64,000 bases of DNA from MFD01275-c22 sp963705885 (GTDB lineage: Bacteria > Actinomycetota > Actinomycetes > JACCUZ01): positions 620,001-684,000 of the forward strand of contig OY970120.1 in NCBI GenBank assembly GCA_963705885.1, read 5' to 3'. Position 1 is the first letter of the stretch. Each line of letters opens with the position of its first letter. The position numbers were made by a program, and so were the translations under genes. Under the pieces are notes generated by a model. The model made no database searches and was not told the DNA's origin. It saw nothing but the letters and a program-made list of their open reading frames with translations. Positions 16,492 through 23,085 of the stretch are shown here, piece after piece.

Positions 16492-17265
16492 ATGCCCGTC
16501 CTGTCCGACCTGATCGCCGCGATCGGCTCTGGCGAGGTGGAGGTCGTGGACCTCACCGCCCCGCTCTCCGCGACGACGCCGATCCTGATGCTGCCCGAGC
16601 CGTTCGGGCAGACGGCGACGTTCCAGCTCGAGGAGATCAGCCGGTACGACGACCGGGGGCCCGGCTGGTACTGGAACAACTTCCGCACCGGCGAGCACAC
16701 CGGCACCCACCTCGACGCGCCCATCCACTGGGTGACGGGGCAGGACAAGGACGACGTGTCCCAGGTCCCCGCGAGGCGGCTCGTCGCGCCCGCCGCGGTG
16801 CTGGACTTCGCCGACCGTGCCGCCGCTGACCCCGACTGGGTGCTCGAGAGGACCGACATCGAGCAGTGGGAGTCCGAGCACGGGTCGCTCCCCGACGGCG
16901 GCTGGCTCCTGCTCCGCACCGGCTGGGACTCCCGCTCGCACGACCAGGCCGAGTTCCTCAACGCGAACGACACCGGACCGCACACACCCGGCATCTCCGT
17001 CGACTGCGCGCGCTGGCTCGCCGACGAGGCACCGGTCATCGGCGTGGGCGTCGAGACCGTCGGCACCGACGCCGGCGCCGCGCACTCGTTCGACCCCGCG
17101 TTCCCCTGCCACCAGTTCCTGCTCGGCGCGGACAAGTACGGCCTGACCCAGCTGCAGAACCTGGCGCAGCTCCCGCCCACGGGCGCGGTCGTCTTCGCCG
17201 GCCCCCTGCCGATCGTGGGCGGGTCGGGCAGCCCCACCCGGGTGCTCGCGCTCGTCGAGCGCTGA
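16492..17265 (+). CDS. Cyclase-family metal hydrolase (kynurenine formamidase/isatin hydrolase-like)
   Basis: 257 residues with the family metal motif HTGTHLDAPIH (H69, H73, D75, H79) and the downstream 'LLLRTGW' and 'HTPGIS' segments. Members hydrolyse N-formylkynurenine, isatin or other amide/imide bonds with Zn or Mn. ATG 16492 follows AAGGGGAC. The gene is two bases upstream of a thiamine-diphosphate enzyme gene, so they probably form an operon. Kynurenine or isatin cleavage would lead toward anthranilate-type compounds, matching the ligase/monooxygenase genes, but the substrate is inferred. Confidence 0.85.
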   Translation: MPVLSDLIAAIGSGEVEVVDLTAPLSATTPILMLPEPFGQTATFQLEEISRYDDRGPGWYWNNFRTGEHTGTHLDAPIHWVTGQDKDDVSQVPARRLVAPAAVLDFADRAAADPDWVLERTDIEQWESEHGSLPDGGWLLLRTGWDSRSHDQAEFLNANDTGPHTPGISVDCARWLADEAPVIGVGVETVGTDAGAAHSFDPAFPCHQFLLGADKYGLTQLQNLAQLPPTGAVVFAGPLPIVGGSGSPTRVLALVER

Positions 17266-17267
17266 CG

Positions 17268-18899
17268 ATGCAGGTCGCGGAGGCCGTCGGGCGGGCCCTG
17301 GCGCTCGAGGGCGTCGACCACGTGTTCGGGGTGGTCGGGAGCGGCAACTTCCACGCCACGAACGCGATGGTCGCGGCGGGCGCCCGGTTCGTGGCCGCGC
17401 GCCACGAGACGGGCGCCGCGACGATGGCCGACGCCTTCGCCCGGGTCAGCGGCCGGGTCGCGGCCGTCTCCGTGCACCAGGGCTGCGGGCTGACGAACGC
17501 GATGACCGGCATCACCGAGGCGGCCAAGAGCCGCACGCCAGTGGTCGTCCTGGCCGCCGAGGCGGACCAGCCGGGCTCGAACTTCTTCGTCGACCAGCCG
17601 GCGCTCGCCCGCGCGGTGGGAGCCGTCAGCGAGCGGGTGACGTCTGCCGACACTGCGGTCGACACCGCCGTGCGAGCCGTCCGCCGCGCCCGGGCCGAGC
17701 GGCGGACGGTGCTGCTCAACCTGCCGCTGGCCGTCCAGCCGCTCGACTGCGCCCAGGACCCCACGGCTGTGGCGCCGTACGTCTCGCCGGAGCCGCTGCG
17801 GCCCTCGGCCGCCCACGTCGACGCGCTGGCCGGCGCCCTCGCCCGCGCACGGAGGCCGGTCTTCGTCGCCGGGCGGGGGGCACTGCGGGCGCGCGCGCAG
17901 CTGGAGGCCCTCGCCGAGGCGTGCGGCGCGCTGCTCGCGACGTCGGCCGTGGCGAAGGGCCTCTTCCGTCGAAGCCCCTGGTCGCTGGACGTCTCCGGCG
18001 GCTTCGCCTCTCCTCTGGCCGCCGAGCTCATCACCGGTGCCGACCTCGTCGTCGGGTGGGGATGCGCACTGAACATGTGGACCATGCGCCACGGCAAGCT
18101 CATCGGCCCGCGGACGACGGTCGTCCAGGTCGACCTCGACGAGCAGGCGCTGGGCGCGGCCCGGCCCGTCGACATCGGCGCCATCGGCGACGTCGCCGAG
18201 ACGGCGAGCGCGGTGCGGTCGGCGCTGGCTGGCCGGGAGCACGCCGGCTACCGCGACGAGGCGCTGAGCCAACGCATCGCGCGTGAGGTTGCTTGGCACG
18301 ACGTGCCCTACGACGACGACAGCCGGGACGGCCGCATCGACCCTCGGACGTTCACCCTGGAGCTCGACCGGCTGCTGCCGGAGGAGCGGGTCGTCGGCGT
18401 GGACTCCGGCAACTTCATGGGCTACCCGAGCATGTTCCTGTCCGTGCCCGACGAGCACGGCTTCTGCTTCACCCAGGCCTTCCAGTCCATCGGTCTCGGG
18501 CTGGCTACCGCGATCGGTGCCGCGCTCGCCCGGCCCGACCGGCTGCCGGTCGCTGCGCTCGGCGACGGCGGCTTCCACATGGCGCTGGCCGAGCTCGAGA
18601 CCGTCGTGCGGCTCGGCCTGCCGATGGTGGTGGCGGTCTACGACGACGAGGCGTACGGCGCGGAGGTGCACCACTTCGGCCCCGACGGGCACCCGCTGGA
18701 CACGGTGCGGTTCCCGCCCACCGACATCGCAGCCATCGGCCGCGGCTTCGGGTGCGATGGCGTCACGGTGCGCGAGGCGGCGGACGTGTCCGCGGTGCGC
18801 GACTGGGTCGAGGGCCCGCGCGAGCGCCCGATCGTCGTCGACGCCAAGGTGACGAGCGAGCGGGGCGCCTGGTGGCTCGAGGAGGCGTTCGGCCACTGA
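17268..18899 (+). CDS. Thiamine-diphosphate-dependent enzyme (acetolactate synthase/decarboxylase family)
   Basis: 543 residues with the three domains of the POX/ALS/PDC family. The N-terminal pyrimidine domain has the catalytic-type Glu E47 in 'ARHETGAATMADAFARV'. A central Rossmann-like domain follows, then the C-terminal PP domain with GDGGFHMALAELE (about 432-444) and the Mg-binding 'YDDEAYGAE'. It should perform 2-oxoacid decarboxylation or carboligation. It lacks the regulatory-subunit neighbour expected of biosynthetic acetolactate synthase and sits 2 bases after the cyclase-family gene, suggesting a catabolic step after that hydrolysis. No close functional assignment is possible by eye. 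Confidence 0.88.
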   Translation: MQVAEAVGRALALEGVDHVFGVVGSGNFHATNAMVAAGARFVAARHETGAATMADAFARVSGRVAAVSVHQGCGLTNAMTGITEAAKSRTPVVVLAAEADQPGSNFFVDQPALARAVGAVSERVTSADTAVDTAVRAVRRARAERRTVLLNLPLAVQPLDCAQDPTAVAPYVSPEPLRPSAAHVDALAGALARARRPVFVAGRGALRARAQLEALAEACGALLATSAVAKGLFRRSPWSLDVSGGFASPLAAELITGADLVVGWGCALNMWTMRHGKLIGPRTTVVQVDLDEQALGAARPVDIGAIGDVAETASAVRSALAGREHAGYRDEALSQRIAREVAWHDVPYDDDSRDGRIDPRTFTLELDRLLPEERVVGVDSGNFMGYPSMFLSVPDEHGFCFTQAFQSIGLGLATAIGAALARPDRLPVAALGDGGFHMALAELETVVRLGLPMVVAVYDDEAYGAEVHHFGPDGHPLDTVRFPPTDIAAIGRGFGCDGVTVREAADVSAVRDWVEGPRERPIVVDAKVTSERGAWWLEEAFGH

Positions 18900-18987
18900 C
18901 CGTCCCCGGAGCGGGACCCGCTTCCTGCGGGCACCGGAGGGCAACGAGCTCTGCGTCGCGTGACCGAGATGCGCCCACGGAGATGGC

Positions 18988-18993
18988 TAGGGT
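18988..18993 (+). promoter_or_regulatory. -10 element, leaderless promoter of the acyl-CoA dehydrogenase-like gene
   Basis: TAGGGT ends 6 nt before ATG 19000, with no ribosome-binding sequence between. No clear -35 is visible. Confidence 0.5.
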
Positions 18994-18999
18994 GCCCAG

Positions 19000-20700
19000 A
19001 TGACCGACCTGCTGCTCGACCCGGGCACGTACGACCCCACCGACCTCGACCCCGAGGCGCGGCGCCTGCTGCGCGCGACGATCGACTGGTTCGAGGCGCG
19101 CGGCAAGACCGAGCTCAAGCGCACCCGCCACGACCGCGAGTGGTACGGCGACTTCCTGGACTTCATCGCGTCGGAGAAGGCGTTCGCCACGCTGCTCACG
19201 CCGGGTTCGCAGGGAGGCCGGTGGGACACCGCTCGCATCTGCGCCTTCGGCGAGGTTCTCGCGTTCTACGGCCTCGGCTACTGGTACGCCTGGCAGGTCA
19301 CGATCCTCGGTCTCGGCCCCGTCTGGCAGAGCGACAACGCGGCGGCGAAGGCCCGCGCCGCCCAGATCCTCCAGGAGGGCGGCGTCTTCGCGTTCGGGCT
19401 CTCGGAGAAGGAGCACGGCGCCGACATCTACAGCACCGACATGGTCCTCACCCCCGACGGCGACGGCTTCCGCGCCGACGGCAGCAAGTACTACATCGGC
19501 AACGGCAACGTGGCCGGCATGGTCTCGGTCTTCGGCCGACGGGCGGACGTCGACGGACCGGAGGGCTACGTCTTCTTCGCCGTGGACAGCCGGCACCCGT
19601 CGTACGAGCTGGTCCAGAACGTCGTGTCCTCGCAGATGTACGTCAGCGAGTTCAACCTGCATGACTACCCCGTCACCGCCGCGGATGTGCTGCACACCGG
19701 GCCCGCTGCCTTCGACGCGGCGCTCAACACCGTCAACATCGGCAAGTTCAACCTCGGGTTCGCCTCGATCGGCATCTGCGAGCACGCCATCCACGAGGCC
19801 GTCACCCACGCGGACAGCCGGGTCCTCTACGGCAGGCGGGTCACCGACTTCCCGCACGTGCGTCAGGGCCTGACCGACGCCTTCGCACGACTGGTGGCGA
19901 TGAAGCTGTTCGGCGAGCGAGCCGTCGACTACTTCCGGTCGGCCTCGGCCGAGGACCGGCGGTACCTGCTGTTCAACCCCATCACCAAGATGAAGGTGAC
20001 GACCGAGGGCGAGCGGGTCATCGACGGCCTGTGGGACGTCGTGGCGGCCAAGGGCTTCGAGAAGGACACCTACTTCGAGGCGGCGGCGATGGACATCCGC
20101 GCGCTGCCCAAGCTCGAGGGCACCGTGCACGTCAACATGGCGCTGGTGCTGAAGTTCCTGCCGAGCTACCTGCTGCAGCCGGCGGACCTTCCCGACGTGC
20201 CGAGGCGCCGCGACGCCGCCGACGATGCGTTCCTCTTCGACCAGGGGCCGGCCCGGGGCCTGAGCAAGATCCGGTTCGCCGACTGGCGCACGTCCTACGA
20301 CGTGTTCGCCGACGTGCCCAACGTCGCCGTCCTGCGGGAGCAGGCCGACGGCCTGGTCCGCCTCGTCACCTCGGCCGGCCCCGACGACGAGCAGGTCAAG
20401 GACCTGGACCTGCTCCTGACCCTCGGCGAGCTGTTCACCCTCGTCGTCTATGGGCAGCTGATCCTCGAGCAGGCGACGATGACGGGCCTGGACCGCGACG
20501 TCGTGGACCAGGTCTTCGACGTGCTGGTCCGCGACTTCTCGGGCTACGCCGTGGACCTGCACGGCAAGACGTCATCCACCAAGGAGCAGCAGGCCTGGGC
20601 GCTCGAGCACGTCCGCAAGCCCGCGCCCGACGCGGGACGCTACGACAGGGTCTGGGCCCAGGTCCGCGACCTCGCGGGCGCCTACGAGATGCGCCCCTAG
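19000..20700 (+). CDS. Acyl-CoA dehydrogenase-family flavoprotein with C-terminal extension
   Basis: 566 residues against about 380-400 for typical short-chain members. The FAD-site motif 'FAFGLSEKEHGAD' and 'YYIGNGNVAGM' are in the beta-domain. A Glu near residue 373 in 'LPKLEGTVHVN' aligns with the EGT motif that holds the catalytic base in medium-chain enzymes. About 150 residues of additional helical sequence follow, some resembling large ACADs. It probably oxidises an acyl- or alicyclic-CoA between C2 and C3. It starts at ATG 19000 behind its own leaderless promoter, 100 nt after the thiamine-diphosphate enzyme gene. Confidence 0.85.
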   Translation: MTDLLLDPGTYDPTDLDPEARRLLRATIDWFEARGKTELKRTRHDREWYGDFLDFIASEKAFATLLTPGSQGGRWDTARICAFGEVLAFYGLGYWYAWQVTILGLGPVWQSDNAAAKARAAQILQEGGVFAFGLSEKEHGADIYSTDMVLTPDGDGFRADGSKYYIGNGNVAGMVSVFGRRADVDGPEGYVFFAVDSRHPSYELVQNVVSSQMYVSEFNLHDYPVTAADVLHTGPAAFDAALNTVNIGKFNLGFASIGICEHAIHEAVTHADSRVLYGRRVTDFPHVRQGLTDAFARLVAMKLFGERAVDYFRSASAEDRRYLLFNPITKMKVTTEGERVIDGLWDVVAAKGFEKDTYFEAAAMDIRALPKLEGTVHVNMALVLKFLPSYLLQPADLPDVPRRRDAADDAFLFDQGPARGLSKIRFADWRTSYDVFADVPNVAVLREQADGLVRLVTSAGPDDEQVKDLDLLLTLGELFTLVVYGQLILEQATMTGLDRDVVDQVFDVLVRDFSGYAVDLHGKTSSTKEQQAWALEHVRKPAPDAGRYDRVWAQVRDLAGAYEMRP

Positions 20701-20717
20701 CGGCGCGAGGCGTGCCG

Positions 20718-21158
20718 GTGGACGACCCCTGGGTGACGACCGGCCGGCGGTGGGACGCGTCGGCACGGCTGGTCGCGGAGGGCGCCGCCACCGACGTGCC
20801 GTGCCAGGCGTGCGGCTACCCGACGCTGAGCGAGCACGGCGCCGACCACGTCTGCGTCGTCTGCCACTGGAAGGACGACGGGTCCACCCGTGACCAGCCC
20901 GACCGGCCGAGCGAGGTCAACCACGGGCTCACGCTGCGCGAGGCTGCCGCCAACGTCGCCGACGCCGGTGTGTCGGCCTCGCCATGGGACACGATGACCC
21001 GACCCGAGTTCTTCCTGCCCCACGTCCGCGCCGCGCGCGCCGACCTCGTGGCCGCCTACGAGCGGCTGCTGGCCGACCCTCTGGACGGCTCTTCACGCGC
21101 CGAGGTGGTGCTCGGCCGCGCGAGGCTGATGCGCGCCATCGTCAACGAGATGCGATGA
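20718..21158 (+). CDS. Cysteine-rich CPCC-type domain protein
   Basis: 146 residues. The N-terminal third carries 'CQACGYPTLSEHGADHVC' followed by 'VCHWKDDGS', i.e. two CxxC pairs in the spacing of the CPCC family (CPCCGY...CpVCfWeDD), probably binding zinc. The remainder is helical and charged. GTG 20718 has GCGAGG about 7 nt upstream; a GTG two codons earlier is possible. It follows the acyl-CoA dehydrogenase gene by 17 nt. No enzymatic role is apparent. Confidence 0.75.
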   Translation: MDDPWVTTGRRWDASARLVAEGAATDVPCQACGYPTLSEHGADHVCVVCHWKDDGSTRDQPDRPSEVNHGLTLREAAANVADAGVSASPWDTMTRPEFFLPHVRAARADLVAAYERLLADPLDGSSRAEVVLGRARLMRAIVNEMR

Positions 21159-21175
21159 CGCCCGGTGTCGTGGAG

Positions 21176-22480
21176 CTACTGCGCGGGCTGCGCGGCAGCG
21201 GTGAGTGCGCTGTCGAGGATCTCCAGCCCGAGGTCGATCTCGTCCTCCGACACGGTCAGCGGCGGAGCCATCCGGAAGACCCCGCCCATCCCCGGCAGCT
21301 GGACGATGTTCATGTGCAGCCCGCGGGCGAGGCACTCCCTGGTGACCCGCTCACCGAGGTCCTCGGCCGGGGCCTTGCTCGCCCGGTCCGAGACCAGCTC
21401 GATGCCCTGCATCAGGCCGCGCCCACGAACGTCCCCGATGCACTCGTGGCGCTCCTGCAGCTCGAGCAGGCCCGTCTTCAGCCGCCGGCCGCGGGCGGCG
21501 GCCGCGGCGACCAGCCCGTCCCGCTCGATCACCGTCAGCACGGTGCACCCGACCGCCGCCGGCAGCGGGTCGGACACGTGCGTGGTGAAGAACAGGTATC
21601 CGAGCTCGTGGCAGCGAGCCTCGATCTCCTCGGTGGTCACCACGGCGGCGAGCGGCAGCCCGGCGCCCAGGGTCTTGGACAGGGTGAGGATGTCGGGGAC
21701 GACACCGTCCCGCTCGAAGGCGAACATGGCGCCGGTGCGTCCGAGGCCGGTCTGCGCCTCGTCGACCACCAGCAGCATGCCGCGCTCGACGCACTTGTCC
21801 CGCAACGCCCGCAGGTAGCCCACCGGCAGGTCGATCAGGCCGCCCGAGCTGAGGATCGGCTCGACCAGGCAGGCCGCGAGCGCTCCGCTGGACTGCCGGT
21901 CGACCAGGTCGAACGCGTAGTCGAGCTCACCACGCCAGTCGGGCTCGCCGTCGCGGGTGAAGCGGGGCCGGTAGGCGTTCGGCGCCGGGATGGCGAAGTT
22001 GCCCGGTGCGGGCGGGCCGTAGCCGCGGCGGCCGGCGCTGTAGGTGGCCGCCGCCGCGCCGGACGTCATCCCGTGCCAGGACTGGCTGAAGCTGACGACC
22101 TCGTGGCCTCCCGTGAACAGCTTGGCCATCTTCAGGGCCGCCTCGTTGGCCTCCGCGCCGGTGCTGAGCAGCAGCGACTTCGTCAGCGGCTCGGGCGTGA
22201 CGGCGTCGAGCGCCCGGGCGAGGTCCACGACGGGCCGGCTGAGCATGCCGCTGAACAGGTGCGCCAGCGTCGCCACGGACCGGGACACCGTCTCGACGAT
22301 GTCCGGGTGGCTGTGCCCGAGCACTGCGCTCATCTGTCCGGACGTGAAGTCGAGGATCGCCCTGCCGTCCGCGTCGTGGACGAACGAACCCTGGGCGCGC
22401 TCGATGACGGCCGGGACGAACGACCCTCCGTAGCGCACGAGGTGGCGGTCGACCCCGGCCCAGAAGCTGCTCTCGGTCAC
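21176..22480 (-). CDS. dgdA: 2,2-dialkylglycine decarboxylase (PLP, class III aminotransferase fold)
   Basis: 434 residues closely following the Burkholderia cepacia enzyme as I recall it. Conserved segments include 'DFTSGQMSAVLGHSHPDIV', 'LFSGMLSRPVVDLA', 'SQSWHGMTSGAAAATYSAGR', 'DEAQTGLGRTG', 'PDILTLSKTLGAGLPLAAV' and 'MNIVQLPGMGGVFR'. The known active-site residues all appear with a 3-residue offset: Q49, S77, W135, D240, K269 (PLP Schiff base) and R403. It would convert 2-aminoisobutyrate or isovaline plus pyruvate to a ketone, CO2 and alanine. GTG 22480 follows a -10 TAGCGT by 6 nt, so its mRNA may be leaderless. Dgd genes are often preceded by a dgdR regulator; none is seen here. Confidence 0.88.
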   Translation of the reverse strand: MTESSFWAGVDRHLVRYGGSFVPAVIERAQGSFVHDADGRAILDFTSGQMSAVLGHSHPDIVETVSRSVATLAHLFSGMLSRPVVDLARALDAVTPEPLTKSLLLSTGAEANEAALKMAKLFTGGHEVVSFSQSWHGMTSGAAAATYSAGRRGYGPPAPGNFAIPAPNAYRPRFTRDGEPDWRGELDYAFDLVDRQSSGALAACLVEPILSSGGLIDLPVGYLRALRDKCVERGMLLVVDEAQTGLGRTGAMFAFERDGVVPDILTLSKTLGAGLPLAAVVTTEEIEARCHELGYLFFTTHVSDPLPAAVGCTVLTVIERDGLVAAAAARGRRLKTGLLELQERHECIGDVRGRGLMQGIELVSDRASKAPAEDLGERVTRECLARGLHMNIVQLPGMGGVFRMAPPLTVSEDEIDLGLEILDSALTAAAQPAQ

Positions 22481-22486
22481 CCCCTC

Positions 22487-22492
22487 ACGCTA
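22487..22492 (-). promoter_or_regulatory. -10 element, leaderless promoter of dgdA
   Basis: On the minus strand TAGCGT ends 6 nt before GTG 22480; no Shine-Dalgarno sequence lies between. Confidence 0.5.
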
Positions 22493-22530
22493 CGTGGGTC
22501 GGCTCGCCGCGGGACAGTCGGAGGCAGTGC

Positions 22531-23025
22531 CTACCTGGGCCTGGCGAGGCCCTCGACGACGACCACGTCGGCCAGCTTGGTGAGCTCGCCCGGGTCCAGC
22601 AGGAGCTTGCTGGTGCGGTTGCCGCCACCCATGACGACCCTGTCCTGATCCATCACCGCGGCATCGACGAAGACCGGCAGGCCGTCGAGGCCGAACGCGG
22701 TGACCCCGCCGATCATCATCCCGGTGACGCGCTTGGTGGTGGCCTCGTCGGCGAACGAGAGCCGCTTGACGCCGAGCAGCTCGCTGACCTTCTTGTTGAC
22801 GTCCAGCCGGGTCGTGCCGAGCACGACGCACGCGGCGTGCCGAGGCGGCTCGACCTTCCTCGATGCCACGAGGATCGTGTTGGCGGCCTGCTCCAGGGCG
22901 AAGCCGTAGTGGGCGCAGAAGGCAGCCGTGTCCGCGAGGTCCGCGTCGCAGGGCAGCACCTCGTGCGTCACGTCGAGCCGGTGCACGGCCTGGGCGACCC
23001 GCGGGTCGAGCATCGGTCCGGTCAC
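22531..23025 (-). CDS. ybaK: YbaK/EbsC-family aminoacyl-tRNA deacylase
   Basis: 164 residues of the single-domain YbaK/ProX fold: 'GFALEQAANTILVASRK', 'CVVLGTTRLDVNKKVSELLG' with the conserved Lys, 'TGMMIGGVTAFGLDGLPVFV' and 'VMGGGNRTSKLLL'. The family hydrolyses mischarged Cys- or Ala-tRNA or free aminoacyl esters. The GTG at 23025 was preferred because a -10-like CATACT ends 6 nt upstream (leaderless); ATG 23013 is the alternative. It lies 50 nt upstream of dgdA on the same strand and is divergent from the acyl-CoA synthetase gene. Confidence 0.88.
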   Translation of the reverse strand: MTGPMLDPRVAQAVHRLDVTHEVLPCDADLADTAAFCAHYGFALEQAANTILVASRKVEPPRHAACVVLGTTRLDVNKKVSELLGVKRLSFADEATTKRVTGMMIGGVTAFGLDGLPVFVDAAVMDQDRVVMGGGNRTSKLLLDPGELTKLADVVVVEGLARPR

Positions 23026-23031
23026 CGGACG

Positions 23032-23037
23032 AGTATG
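23032..23037 (-). promoter_or_regulatory. -10 element, leaderless promoter of ybaK
   Basis: Minus-strand CATACT, 6 nt before GTG 23025. A TTGACG on the plus strand at 23045-23050 may be the -35 of the divergent gene at 23086. Confidence 0.4.
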
Positions 23038-23085
23038 TCGTGTCGTTGACGACCGCAAACATCGTGTGACAAGTTCGGACGCATC

